Source of the DNA: Acidimicrobiaceae bacterium
GTDB lineage: Bacteria > Actinomycetota > Acidimicrobiia > Acidimicrobiales > RAAP-2
Assembly: GCA_003167415.1 (NCBI GenBank)
Contig: PMTF01000022.1
Location: forward strand, 1 to 64,000
DNA: 64,000 bases
Direction of reading: 5' to 3'
Of this stretch, positions 1 through 9,550 are shown in pieces. The first letter of the stretch is position 1, and every line of letters starts with the position of its first letter. Under the pieces are notes generated by a model, which searched no databases, was not told the DNA's origin, and saw only the letters and a list, made by a program, of their open reading frames with translations. The translations under genes were made by a program, and so were the position numbers.

Positions 1-355
1 CCCCGAGAGCCCACTTCTCGAAAAGCCTGGTGGGACCGGAGCACCCCTTTGGCGGCCCTGTAAAACACCGGCTTTTGGTTCCCCAGCCTCCGAACTCGCT
101 CCGGAGGCGCTTTCGAGGGCTGCCAAGGACCCGCTCGGAGGATCCCAGGCGAGCTCGAAGGGACTTCCCCGGGGTCGCCCGAGCACCCTCTTCGAAGCCT
201 CCGGCGGGCCTCGGGCCACCCCCGAAAACGACCCCCGGCGGAGCCGGCCCAGCGACCGTGGGGCGCTTCTGGGGCCACCCCGAGAGCCCACTTCTCGAAA
301 TACCTGGTGGGACCGGAGCACCCCTTTGGCGGCCCTGTAAAACACCGGCTTTTGG
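1..355. repeat. 78-bp direct repeat with 277-bp period
   Basis: The 78-base element at 1-78 recurs at 278-355 with two mismatches by eye. The 199 bases between the copies are GC-rich and contain several short dyads. The left copy begins at base 1, so the array may continue outside the window. Open frames through this region run on into the antisense of groL and show no protein signature, so I treat it as non-coding. From 356 to 510 I see nothing recognisable. Confidence 0.75.
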
Positions 356-510
356 ACACTCGATCTGCAATCAGCCTTATTGGGCCGTTCGGCTTCGTCG
401 CGACAGCCGATTGACATCGTTCGAGCCGGACGAACTTCTTTTTGAGGCCACGATTAGGCAACGAGTTCGTGAGCGCCGAGCTAATCACTACGGATGCACA
501 ACAAATAGGG

Positions 511-538
511 AGAGCCGAGTCGCTACCGACCCGGCTCT
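511..538 (-). terminator. Rho-independent-like terminator of groESL
   Basis: An 11-bp stem (one G-T pair) closes a six-base loop (522-527). It lies 28 bases past the groL stop. On the minus strand the stem is followed by a moderately T-rich stretch (CTATTTGTTG), so it is a fair but not perfect intrinsic terminator. Confidence 0.6.
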
Positions 539-565
539 TCCAAAGTCCTACCCCGAGGGGGTGGG

Positions 566-2230
<1,665 letters not shown>

Positions 2231-2247
2231 CTAAGACGCCCCCGTGA

Positions 2248-2544
2248 CTACTTCTTGGAGATGGTTGCCAGTACGTCGCGACCGGACAGAATCAAGAGGT
2301 CCTCACCGTCCACGGTGATCTCGGTGCCGCCGTACTTCGAGTAGACGACCGTGTCGCCGACCTTGACGCCGGTGGGAATGACGTCGCCGGTGGTGTCACT
2401 GCGGCGACCGGGACCGGCCGCCAACACTTCACCCTGCTGCGGCTTCTCCTTCGCGGTGTCGGGAATGACCAGGCCCGACGCCGTGGTGGCCTCGGCGATG
2501 TCCGGTCGAACCACGATGCGATCTTCCAATGGGTGCAACTTCAT
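2248..2544 (-). CDS. groES: Co-chaperonin GroES (Hsp10)
   Basis: GroES is the heptameric lid of the GroEL chamber. The start at 2544 gives 98 residues beginning [12 protein letters not shown], the family N-terminus; an in-frame ATG further upstream would add 16 unrelated residues across the regulatory region. AGGAGG lies about ten bases before this ATG. The mobile-loop region (residues about 17-32) and the conserved YSKYGGTE segment are present. groES is the first gene of the groESL operon and is preceded by an HrcA operator. Confidence 0.97.
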   Translation of the reverse strand: MKLHPLEDRIVVRPDIAEATTASGLVIPDTAKEKPQQGEVLAAGPGRRSDTTGDVIPTGVKVGDTVVYSKYGGTEITVDGEDLLILSGRDVLATISKK

Positions 2545-2565
2545 TTTTTCCTGCCTCCTGTGCTT

Positions 2566-2592
2566 TTGGCACTCGAATCTTCCGACTGCCAA
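2566..2592 (-). promoter_or_regulatory. CIRCE operator (HrcA site) of groESL
   Basis: TTGGCACTC, nine bases, then GACTGCCAA. This is the TTAGCACTC-N9-GAGTGCTAA arrangement of CIRCE with one mismatch between arms. It lies between the putative -10 box and the groES start, where HrcA would block transcription. hrcA itself is not in the window. Confidence 0.8.
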
Positions 2593-2621
2593 TTTAGCAG
2601 CCTAGAGGTTATGAGTGCCAA
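2591..2621 (-). promoter_or_regulatory. Putative groES promoter
   Basis: On the minus strand TTGGCA (2621-2616) could be a -35 box, and TAAATT (2596-2591) a -10 box, with a long 19-base spacer. The -35 lies in a further perfect CIRCE half-site (2613-2621). The assignment is from position and sequence only. Confidence 0.45.
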
Positions 2622-2639
2622 CAGAGATCACGGCGTTGT

Positions 2640-2645
2640 TAGCCT
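2640..2645 (+). promoter_or_regulatory. Leaderless-type -10 box of the MFS gene
   Basis: TAGCCT is followed by exactly six bases and then the GTG start at 2652, the spacing expected when transcription starts at the initiation codon. No Shine-Dalgarno sequence precedes the GTG. The -35 region is weak. Confidence 0.5.
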
Positions 2646-2651
2646 GACCCG

Positions 2652-3878
2652 GTGACATTCTCATCCGTGCAAAAACGCGACCTCACGTTGGTCGCAATTC
2701 TTCGCGGAGTCTCGTACCTCGGCGACGCGATCGCTTTAATCGCCCTCTATCTTCGTCTGTCGCACGGTGCGCACGCAAGTTGGGCCATTGCCTCGCTCTC
2801 GATCGCCGCGGCACTGCCGCTCGTTCTGCTCTCGCCGATTTCCGGTTTCATCATCGACCACACTCCCGCGAAGCGTCTGTTGACCATTCTTTGTTTTTGC
2901 GAGGGCGTGGTCTGCGTGGGGATCGGTCTCTGGCACGGGCGAGTCGTCACCATCGGGCTGATGGCCTTACTCAGTTGCTTCGTGGCCTTCTCCTTACCCG
3001 GGTACTCGGCCCTCGTGCCCACGATCGCCGGGGAGGATAATCTCACCGCCGCGAACTCGACCATGCAGTCCGTACAAGGGATTGCCGCGGTGGCCGGCCC
3101 CGGTCTGGGTGGCCTGCTGGTGGGGCTGCTCGGCCAGAGTTGGCCGCTGTATTTTGACGCCATCAGCTTCGGGCTCGGGGCCCTGGGCACCTGGCTGCTC
3201 GTGACCGATCGCCGACCGGACCCCGGGGTGGTACGTCCCAAGAAGGGGGAACGCGACTTGGGCGCGGGGATGCGGATTCTTTTCCGCGACGGGGTTCTAC
3301 GGCCGCTGGTGATCACGTTCGTTGTTTTCCTGTTGTCCTTGGTGATGATCAACGTCGCCGAGGTCTTTTTCATCACCAAGACCTTGCACTCCTCGGCTCT
3401 TATGTACGGACTGGTCGGGACGAGCTTCGGGGTCGGCAACGTGGTGGGCGCGGTGGCCTCGAGCAAATTGAAACAACACGACGTGTCGCTCGCCAAGGCG
3501 TCACTCATCGGGCTGCTCGTGATCAGCGTCATGACCGGCCTCATTGGACTGGTCGAACACGTGGGCTACCTTTTCGTGATCCTGGTGATCCTGGGTACCG
3601 CGGTCGGCGTCTTGAACGTGGCGGTTATGACGCTGATGACCGTGCGCACACCCGAAGCGCAGCGAGGACAGATGTTCGCCGCGAGCAGCGCGGCCTTCAC
3701 GAGCGCCGAGATTCTGGGCACCGTTTTTGGCGGACTGATTCTCACCATCGTGGCCCCGCGCACGGTCTTTCAAATCGCCGGCGTCGTCACCACGATCGTC
3801 GCGCTGCTCTTCGGTCCCCTCGCGCTTCGCGCGACTCGAAGTGCGAAAAACTCTGAACTGGAAACTCAGGGAGCCTGA
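2652..3878 (+). CDS. MFS transporter (MFS_3/EntS-like)
   Basis: This is a 408-residue polytopic membrane protein of the major facilitator superfamily, similar in style to the enterobactin-exporter-like group. Around eleven to twelve hydrophobic segments are visible, with the cytoplasmic loop motif (GFIIDHTPAKRL, about residues 63-74) between helices 2 and 3 and a charged mid-protein loop near 190-205. The substrate cannot be deduced. It starts with GTG behind a leaderless-type promoter and faces pdxH. Its last 200 bases have a degenerate second copy downstream, but this copy keeps an intact reading frame. Confidence 0.85.
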   Translation: MTFSSVQKRDLTLVAILRGVSYLGDAIALIALYLRLSHGAHASWAIASLSIAAALPLVLLSPISGFIIDHTPAKRLLTILCFCEGVVCVGIGLWHGRVVTIGLMALLSCFVAFSLPGYSALVPTIAGEDNLTAANSTMQSVQGIAAVAGPGLGGLLVGLLGQSWPLYFDAISFGLGALGTWLLVTDRRPDPGVVRPKKGERDLGAGMRILFRDGVLRPLVITFVVFLLSLVMINVAEVFFITKTLHSSALMYGLVGTSFGVGNVVGAVASSKLKQHDVSLAKASLIGLLVISVMTGLIGLVEHVGYLFVILVILGTAVGVLNVAVMTLMTVRTPEAQRGQMFAASSAAFTSAEILGTVFGGLILTIVAPRTVFQIAGVVTTIVALLFGPLALRATRSAKNSELETQGA

Positions 3879-4044
3879 CGCGCCAACGTCCAACCGTTCG
3901 CCGACGACAGATTGTGATGCGATCATGCAGGCGGTCTTCACGATGTTGGCAGAACTCGAATCGTTTCGGTGTAAGGCGATAGCCGCCCCAGAACTCGGGT
4001 CGAGGTACGTCGCGACCTTTGAACTCTTCGTCGAACACGCGAAC
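3866..4044 (-). pseudogene. Fragment of pdxH 3' end (duplicate)
   Basis: The minus-strand translation matches the C-terminal part of PdxH (FDEEFKGRDVPRPEFWGGYRL and onward), but it lacks the rest of the gene. A frameshift near the segment matching RLHDRIV destroys the conserved C-terminus. It is the unused half of duplication unit 1. Confidence 0.85.
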
Positions 4045-4241
4045 GCCGCGAGCAGCGCGGCCGTCACGAGCGCCGAGAATGGGCACCGTTGTTGGCGGAC
4101 TGAATCTCACCATCGTTGCCCCGCGCAGGGTCTTTCACATCACCGGCGTCGTGACCACGATCGTCGCGCTGATCTTCGGTCCAGGCGATTCGCGCGACTC
4201 GAAGTGCGAAGAACTCTGAACTGGAAACTCAGGGAGCCTGA
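4045..4241 (+). pseudogene. Fragment of MFS gene 3' end (duplicate)
   Basis: This carries the last helix region of the MFS transporter (GGLNLTIVAPRRVFHITGVV in one frame). A two-base deletion near 4077 shifts the frame relative to the intact gene, and no start or upstream portion is present. It is the unused half of duplication unit 2. Confidence 0.85.
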
Positions 4242-4840
4242 CGCGCCAACGTCCAACCGTTCGCCGACGACAGATAGACGATGCGATCGTGCAGTCGGTC
4301 TTCACGATGTTGCCAGAACTCGAATCGATTCGGTGTGAGGCGATAGCCGCCCCAGAACTCGGGTCGAGGTACGTCGCGACCATTGAACTCTTCGTCGAAC
4401 GCGCGAACTCGTTGTTCGAGTTCTTCGCGACTGACAATCACGCGGCTCTGCGCGCTGGCGTGCGCGCCGAGTTGACTGCCGCGCGCGCGAGTAGCGAAGT
4501 AGGCGTCGGATTCGGCCGCCGTCATTTTCTCCACGAACCCTTCGAAGCGAACCTGTCGACCGAGTGGCTCGCAGTACCAGAGGATCGAGGCGTACGGGTT
4601 CTCCTCGAGTTCGCGTCCCTTTCGAGATTCGTAGTTCGTGTACCAGCCGACGGACGTGTCGTCAACGTGACGTAGAAGAACCATCCGCGTACTCGGCTTC
4701 CCGTCGGGTGTCGACGTCGCGACCGAGACAGCGTCGCGTTCGAGCATTACGCCCTTCGCGTCGTCGAACCAACGGCGGAACTGGACGAACGGATTCGGAT
4801 CGCAGTCGGACAGTTCTAACGGAACCCACGCCTCACTCAC
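4229..4840 (-). CDS. pdxH: Pyridoxamine 5'-phosphate oxidase
   Basis: PdxH is the FMN-dependent oxidase that converts pyridoxine or pyridoxamine 5'-phosphate to pyridoxal 5'-phosphate in B6 salvage. The 203 residues include the substrate and FMN segments TRMVLLR (about 51-57) and TNYESRKGRELEENPYAS, and the diagnostic C-terminus (WGGYRL, RLHDRI, ending LARQAP). The ATG overlaps the tsaD stop by four bases, so it is translationally coupled to the t6A operon. Its 3' end lies in the right-hand unit of the tandem duplication but is intact. Confidence 0.95.
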   Translation of the reverse strand: MSEAWVPLELSDCDPNPFVQFRRWFDDAKGVMLERDAVSVATSTPDGKPSTRMVLLRHVDDTSVGWYTNYESRKGRELEENPYASILWYCEPLGRQVRFEGFVEKMTAAESDAYFATRARGSQLGAHASAQSRVIVSREELEQRVRAFDEEFNGRDVPRPEFWGGYRLTPNRFEFWQHREDRLHDRIVYLSSANGWTLARQAP

Positions 4841-5847
4841 GAGACGTCGGCCAACTGCCAGTTCGGCGCGGCCGAGAGATCGAACGAACTCGGCCCGTCG
4901 TGACGAAGGCGGTACGTGCCGGCGGCGGCGATCATCGCGGCGTTGTCAGTGCACATGGCCATGGCCGGCAGATGCGCTTCGACGCCAAACTCCTGGGCCA
5001 ATTCGGTGACGCCGGCGCGAAGGGCCGAGTTGGCGGCGACGCCACCAGCGAGAGCCAGGCCCTTCACGCGGTGATACTCAAGCGCACGGCGTAGTTTGCG
5101 AAGGAGTTGTTCGGTGACGGCCGCCTGGAAGGAGGCCGCGACGTCGGCGATGGGCAGGTCCCGTTGCTTCTCGGTCGCGCGAACGACCGCGGTCTTGAGT
5201 CCCGAAAAGGAGAGGTCGTAGTCGTCGCCGGTCATGGAAAGAGGAAGCTTCAGCGATCGCGCCGCGCCGGATTGGGCCAAGTGGTCGATCTCGGGTCCGC
5301 CGGGATAGCCCAGTCCGAGCCACCGAGCCACTTTGTCGAACGCCTCACCGGCGGCGTCGTCGATGGTTTCACCTAATACTTTGTGTTCGCCCGGACCGGA
5401 CTGAAGGACGATCAGGCTGTGACCGCCCGACACGAGCAGGGTCATGAGCGGCCATTCCAATTCCGAGCGCTCCAACAAGGGAGCGAAAAGATGTCCTTCC
5501 AGATGGTTGACCCCGACGAAAGGCACGCCCCAGGCCAGGGCGTAGGCCTTGGCGGCCGAAAGTCCGACCAGCAGCGATCCGATCAGACCCGGCCCACTGG
5601 TGACGGCGATCCCGAGAATCGCCGGATTCAGAGGGTCGAGTCCGGCGTCCAGGAGCGCCCGGCGAACGACGGGACCGATGGTCGCGACGTGGGCGCGGCC
5701 GGCCAATTCGGGCACCACCCCGCCAAAGGCCCGGTGCTGGTCGATCGAGGACTCGATCACCGAGGAAAGCACGTGAAAGTCCTCGCCAACGACGGAGGCC
5801 GCCGTTTCGTCACAACTCGTCTCGATGCCGAGGACCAAACCCATCAT
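4837..5847 (-). CDS. tsaD: tRNA N6-adenosine threonylcarbamoyltransferase TsaD
   Basis: TsaD transfers the threonylcarbamoyl group to A37 of ANN-decoding tRNAs, working with TsaB and TsaE. The 336 residues show the ASKHA-fold N-terminus (GIETSCDETA), the HRAFGGVVPELAGRAH motif (38-53) and the metal-binding NHLEGH (114-119), followed by VSGGHS and a second nucleotide motif near the C-terminus (CTDNAAMIA). Two adjacent ATGs are possible starts. The start overlaps the rimI stop by four bases. All t6A partners except the TsaC/Sua5 enzyme are in this operon. Confidence 0.97.
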   Translation of the reverse strand: MMGLVLGIETSCDETAASVVGEDFHVLSSVIESSIDQHRAFGGVVPELAGRAHVATIGPVVRRALLDAGLDPLNPAILGIAVTSGPGLIGSLLVGLSAAKAYALAWGVPFVGVNHLEGHLFAPLLERSELEWPLMTLLVSGGHSLIVLQSGPGEHKVLGETIDDAAGEAFDKVARWLGLGYPGGPEIDHLAQSGAARSLKLPLSMTGDDYDLSFSGLKTAVVRATEKQRDLPIADVAASFQAAVTEQLLRKLRRALEYHRVKGLALAGGVAANSALRAGVTELAQEFGVEAHLPAMAMCTDNAAMIAAAGTYRLRHDGPSSFDLSAAPNWQLADVS

Positions 5848-6329
5848 TCCAGCGTAGATGGAGGTTCCGGAGGCTCACTCGAGAGGTCGGCCCAGAGAAT
5901 CAGTGCGTCCTCGTTGCTCTTCTCGTAATAGTTCTTTCGAACGCCGACGGGTCGAAATCCATAGCGGTAGTAAAGATCGATCGCGCGCTGGTTGGAGACG
6001 GCCACTTCCAACGTCGCGCGTTTGATGGCGCGTTCTTTGGCGTCCGCCCAGGCCTCGTCGAGGAGCGAGGAGGCAATTCCCCGACCCTCTTCGGGCGGGA
6101 GGATCCCAATCGTGTTGACGTGCAGTTCTTCGAGCGCGAACATGATCCCCAAATAGCCCACGATGCGCTTGTTTTCTACCGCCACCGTGTAGCGGCGGGT
6201 CTCGGTGTTCTCAATCTCATCCAGCAGGATTCGCCTAGTCCAGGGCTCGGGAAACTGGGCCTCTTCGATCCCCAGCAGTTCTCCGACGTCGCGGCGCTCG
6301 GCCAGGCGGATCTTCCAGGCGTTCTTCAT
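5844..6329 (-). CDS. rimI: Ribosomal-protein-alanine N-acetyltransferase RimI
   Basis: This is a GNAT-fold acetyltransferase of 161 residues. The acetyl-CoA loop (EEGRGIASSLL, about 90-100) and the RimI-type C-terminus (NQRAIDLYYRYGF, then RKNYYEKSNEDAL) are present. RimI acetylates the N-terminal alanine of ribosomal protein S18, though actinobacterial versions can be broader. It sits between tsaB and tsaD with four-base overlaps on both sides, the usual arrangement in bacteria. The residues after about 150 are a short Pro/Ser-rich tail. Confidence 0.92.
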   Translation of the reverse strand: MKNAWKIRLAERRDVGELLGIEEAQFPEPWTRRILLDEIENTETRRYTVAVENKRIVGYLGIMFALEELHVNTIGILPPEEGRGIASSLLDEAWADAKERAIKRATLEVAVSNQRAIDLYYRYGFRPVGVRKNYYEKSNEDALILWADLSSEPPEPPSTLE

Positions 6330-7006
6330 CGGGGACGCTCACGGGTGGTGAAGTTCGCGACCGCGTCGGCCTCTCGCAAGTAGAGCGGTGACACGACCTC
6401 GTCGGGCGAACGGACCGCACCGAGTGACAGCTCGGCGTGAACTGACGGCACGACCTGGCCAATGATGGTCGCCAGAGGCAGGTACTCAAATTCGTTTCGA
6501 TAGCGCTCGACGCCGTCCCCCGTGAAGGCGGCCGACGTGGCATTGGCTTGCCACGTCGTCACAATCTCGCGGGCGGTGGTCACGCGAGCGCTGTCGAGCG
6601 CATTCACGGCGTCGTCGAGCAAGAACGATTGCACGAAGATCTCGCCTCGCCGAGCGTCAACGCAGGCCACCAGGGTGCCCCGCACCCCCGAATCGAACGC
6701 GCCACCGGCGAGCATTTCGAGTGAGGTGACGCCGACCAACTCACATCCGAGCGCCTGGGAAAAGGCAATCGCCGTGGCGATCCCGACGCGCAGACCGGTG
6801 AAGAGTCCCGGACCGCGGTCCACCACCACCCGATTGACGTCGCGTGGTCGCAACTCGACCTCGTCGAGGAGGGTCTTCATGGCCCCCGCCAACGCTTCGG
6901 TGTGACGGCGTCCATCGTTGACGACCCGGGTCACCTCCACGCCGGCCGTCGTGCGAACCCCGACGGCGCAGGCGGGGGAGGCCGTTTCAATGGCCACGAT
7001 ATTCAC
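6326..7006 (-). CDS. tsaB: t6A biosynthesis protein TsaB
   Basis: TsaB is the inactive TsaD paralogue that dimerises with TsaD and scaffolds the t6A complex. I chose the GTG at 7006, giving [10 protein letters not shown] and a GTGA overlap with the tsaE stop; another GTG at 7015 is possible and would add three residues. The 226 residues carry the ASKHA N-terminus, the RRHTEAL segment and the GPGLFTGLRVGIATA motif. The C-terminal domain is less conserved, as usual for the family. Confidence 0.93.
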   Translation of the reverse strand: MNIVAIETASPACAVGVRTTAGVEVTRVVNDGRRHTEALAGAMKTLLDEVELRPRDVNRVVVDRGPGLFTGLRVGIATAIAFSQALGCELVGVTSLEMLAGGAFDSGVRGTLVACVDARRGEIFVQSFLLDDAVNALDSARVTTAREIVTTWQANATSAAFTGDGVERYRNEFEYLPLATIIGQVVPSVHAELSLGAVRSPDEVVSPLYLREADAVANFTTRERPR

Positions 7007-7479
7007 GACGCCCACCGATCCAGCTGCGCGGCCCGAGCATGGGCCAGGTCCCCGTCGACGGTGAGGATTCGCGCGTCGTCGACCTCGACGCTGAAATCAA
7101 TCGTAATCACGTCGCGACCAAAGACCGACGCCGCGAGTTCCCCCCACTCCACCAAGGCGACCGCGCAGTCTTCGACCAACTCGCCCAACGCCAGATCCAG
7201 CACCTCGTCGAGGGACTCGACCCTATAGACGTCGCAGTGGTGCAGGGTCTCGATACCGAGCGCGTTCGAGCATCGGTGCTCTCGCACCATCGTGAAGGTC
7301 GGACTGGTCATTCGTTCGCTCACCCCGAGACCTTTCGCGACGCCCTTCACGAAGGTGGTCTTGCCGGCGCCCAGGGTCCCCGAGAGCAAGACGATGTCAC
7401 TGCTCGAAAGCACCTCGGCGAACGCCTCGCCGGCCGCGATCGTGTCCTCGGCCGTAGCGCAGAATCGTTGCCAACTCAC
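7003..7479 (-). CDS. tsaE: t6A biosynthesis ATPase TsaE
   Basis: TsaE is the P-loop ATPase that recycles the TsaBD complex. It has 158 residues, with Walker [10 protein letters not shown] at 34-42 and the family segment [12 protein letters not shown] following. The ATG overlaps the stop of the upstream uracil-DNA glycosylase gene by four bases and its own stop overlaps tsaB, which fits one tightly coupled transcript. Confidence 0.95.
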   Translation of the reverse strand: MSWQRFCATAEDTIAAGEAFAEVLSSSDIVLLSGTLGAGKTTFVKGVAKGLGVSERMTSPTFTMVREHRCSNALGIETLHHCDVYRVESLDEVLDLALGELVEDCAVALVEWGELAASVFGRDVITIDFSVEVDDARILTVDGDLAHARAAQLDRWAS

Positions 7480-8024
7480 GGCGTCGCCACGAGGGTCTTG
7501 AGAATTCGCAGATCGGCTCGCATGACGTTGACGACGCTCTCGCCGCCGCGAAGCGCGGCGGCCGGATGGTACGTCGCCATTCCCCGTCCGCCCCCGAGCG
7601 TCACGATTCGTCCGTGGGTGAGGCCGATGCCCTGCTCGAAGCCGAAGACCGATCGCGCCGCGGTGTTACCCAAGGCGAGTACCAGCGGCGAGCGCACCAC
7701 CAGGAACTGCTCGCTGAGCCACGGGCGACAGGCCGTAAGTTCGTCGCGCGTCGGCGTTCGATTGGCCGGAGGTCGGCACTTGACGACGTTGGTGACGAAG
7801 CACTCGGCGCGCACCAGTCCGACCTCTTCTTCGATGAGTTGGAAGAGCAGTCGCCCGCTTCGACCGATGAAGGGCTCACCACCCTCGTCCTCGTCGCGAC
7901 CGGGTGCCTCGCCGATCACCATCAGGGCCGGATTTAATGGTCCGGAACCAACGACGACGCGTTGACGCGACTCAGACAGCCCGCAGCGCGTGCACGTCGG
8001 AAGCTCGGTTAAGTCGCGACTCAT
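7476..8024 (-). CDS. Uracil-DNA glycosylase, family 4-like
   Basis: The 182-residue protein removes uracil from DNA in base-excision repair, by family inference. The family 4 signature is clear: CTRC at 11-14, GEAPGRDED at 38-46, then [23 protein letters not shown] and a late HPAA motif. The cysteines are consistent with an iron-sulfur cluster. The start ATG at 8024 is one base past the alr stop; the longer open frame upstream is antisense-frame noise within alr. It lies between alr and tsaE. A family 5 enzyme is less likely because of the GEAPG motif. Confidence 0.88.
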   Translation of the reverse strand: MSRDLTELPTCTRCGLSESRQRVVVGSGPLNPALMVIGEAPGRDEDEGGEPFIGRSGRLLFQLIEEEVGLVRAECFVTNVVKCRPPANRTPTRDELTACRPWLSEQFLVVRSPLVLALGNTAARSVFGFEQGIGLTHGRIVTLGGGRGMATYHPAAALRGGESVVNVMRADLRILKTLVATP

Positions 8025-8025
8025 C

Positions 8026-9177
8026 TCAGCCCACGAGGATACGGGGCACGCGGGCCCCGATGCCGCAAAGAATCTCCCACGAGATGGTGCCCGCGCGCTC
8101 GGCCCATTCGTCGGCCGTGATCTCCTCGTCGCCTTGGCGACCCAAGAGGACCACCTCGTCACCGGGCGCCACGACGTCATCGCCACAGTCGACCAACAGC
8201 ATGTCCATCGTGACCATCCCGGCCAGAGGGTATCGCCGGCCATTGATGAGAACCTCGGCGCCGGCGTCGAACAGTCGACGGGGATAGCCGTCGGCGTAAC
8301 CGAAGGGGACCGTGGCAATAGTGGCGGCGTTCTCCAGAGCCCGGCGTCGACCGTAGCTCGGGCGCTCCCCGACCTCGACGCGTCGAACGGCCACGACGTT
8401 GGCGCGCAGTGTGAGCGCCGGCACCAGCCAATCATTCGTTTCTTCGAGTGCCGACGCCAGCCACGCTTCTGGCAGGTAACCGTAGAGCGCGAGACCGACG
8501 CGAACCATCCCCCAGCGGGCCTCGGGATAGCCGAGCGCGCCGGCGCTATTGGCGGCGTGCACGATGCGCGGCTTGACGCCGCGCTTCGCCAGTCCCGCGA
8601 CGACTTCGTCGAAACGCGCGATCTGATCTCGCGTGAACGTTCGATCCTCGGCACTCGAACCGTCGGCCACACTGAAGTGCGTGTAGATCCCCTCGAGGTC
8701 GATCGCCTCGCACGCCGTGAGGACGTCGATGACGTCGTCCACGTCTTCGGGCGCCACGCCCATCCGGTGCATGCCGGTGTCGACTTTCACGTGAACCGGG
8801 TGGCGTCCACCCAGGGCCGCGGCGTTGGTGGCGGCGGCGCGGGCGCCATCGATCGAACCGACGGTGAGCGTGAGCGAGTGGCGAAGCGCGGCCACGATGG
8901 TGTCGGGCGGCACCTCGGCGAGCAGGAGGATCGGAGCCGTGACGCCGCTCGATCGCAGTTCGATTCCTTCGTCGATGATCGCGACGGCGAGCATGTCGGC
9001 ACCACCCACGAGGGCGGCCTTCGCGGCGAGTTCGGCGCCGTGTCCGTAGCCGTTGGCCTTGACGACGGCGCAGAACAGACTAGCCCCGACGATGGATTTC
9101 AGCGCGCGCACGTTGTGCGCGATGGCCGAGGCCGATATCTCCGCTCTCGCCGGACGGTGAACACCCTCAGCTTGCAC
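8026..9177 (-). CDS. alr: Alanine racemase
   Basis: Alr is the PLP enzyme that interconverts L- and D-alanine for peptidoglycan. The 383 residues contain the PLP lysine in VVKANGYGHG (K40) and the catalytic tyrosine region PSYGRR, followed by the conserved VPFGYADGYPR. The C-terminal beta domain is complete. The start assigned is a GTG at 9177, overlapping acpS by 11 bases; no better in-frame start is obvious. It is part of a cell-wall block with glmM, glmS and acpS. Confidence 0.96.
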   Translation of the reverse strand: MQAEGVHRPARAEISASAIAHNVRALKSIVGASLFCAVVKANGYGHGAELAAKAALVGGADMLAVAIIDEGIELRSSGVTAPILLLAEVPPDTIVAALRHSLTLTVGSIDGARAAATNAAALGGRHPVHVKVDTGMHRMGVAPEDVDDVIDVLTACEAIDLEGIYTHFSVADGSSAEDRTFTRDQIARFDEVVAGLAKRGVKPRIVHAANSAGALGYPEARWGMVRVGLALYGYLPEAWLASALEETNDWLVPALTLRANVVAVRRVEVGERPSYGRRRALENAATIATVPFGYADGYPRRLFDAGAEVLINGRRYPLAGMVTMDMLLVDCGDDVVAPGDEVVLLGRQGDEEITADEWAERAGTISWEILCGIGARVPRILVG

Positions 9178-9550
9178 GCGGGTCCCTTGAGCTCGCGACC
9201 ACGAAGGCCGCCGCGGTCATTGCCGTGTGCGTCAGAGAGATGGCGAACTCGTCGGCGCTGCGTGCGGCGGCCAGTTCGGCCGCCGCGCCGTGCAACATCA
9301 CCGAAGGCGCGCCACTAGGGGCGCGCTTCACCTCGATCGACTTCCACGGCACCGAGCCGGCGCCGACGCCGAGCGATTTCATCACCGCCTCTTTGGCGGC
9401 GAACCGCGCGGCCAGTCGCTCGGCTTTGCCGCGGGCGTCACGCTGCTCGCCCTCGGTGAAAAGTCGCTCGACGATCCGCGGCCGACGTCCGAGGACGATC
9501 TCGAAACGCGGCACGTCGACCACGTCAATGCCGACGCCGACTATGGCCAC
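9167..9550 (-). CDS. acpS: Holo-[acyl-carrier-protein] synthase
   Basis: AcpS attaches the 4'-phosphopantetheine arm to acyl carrier protein. The 127-residue protein has GVGIDVVDVPRF (Mg2+ ligand D9), RLAARFAAKEAVMKSLG with the second metal glutamate, and the terminal SLTHTAMTAAAFVV segment. The start is a GTG at 9550 that shares one base with the glmS TAG stop. The family normally ranges from 110 to 130 residues. Confidence 0.94.
   Translation of the reverse strand: MAIVGVGIDVVDVPRFEIVLGRRPRIVERLFTEGEQRDARGKAERLAARFAAKEAVMKSLGVGAGSVPWKSIEVKRAPSGAPSVMLHGAAAELAAARSADEFAISLTHTAMTAAAFVVASSRDPRAS

Larger units (their letters stand above)
3678..4408. repeat. Tandem duplication across the MFS/pdxH junction
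   Basis: Unit 1 (3678-4044) and unit 2 (4045-4408) are about 365 bp each and differ by roughly twenty substitutions and a few small indels by eye. Each contains the 3' end of the MFS gene and the 3' end of the opposing pdxH. Only the outer halves belong to intact genes, MFS in unit 1 and pdxH in unit 2. The inner halves are debris, so 3879-4228 holds no functional gene. Confidence 0.9.

Noticed and set aside
8025-8672. Long N-terminal extension of the uracil-DNA glycosylase frame
   Set aside because: It lies entirely within alr on the same strand in another frame and is Arg/Ser-rich noise; the family start is at 8024.
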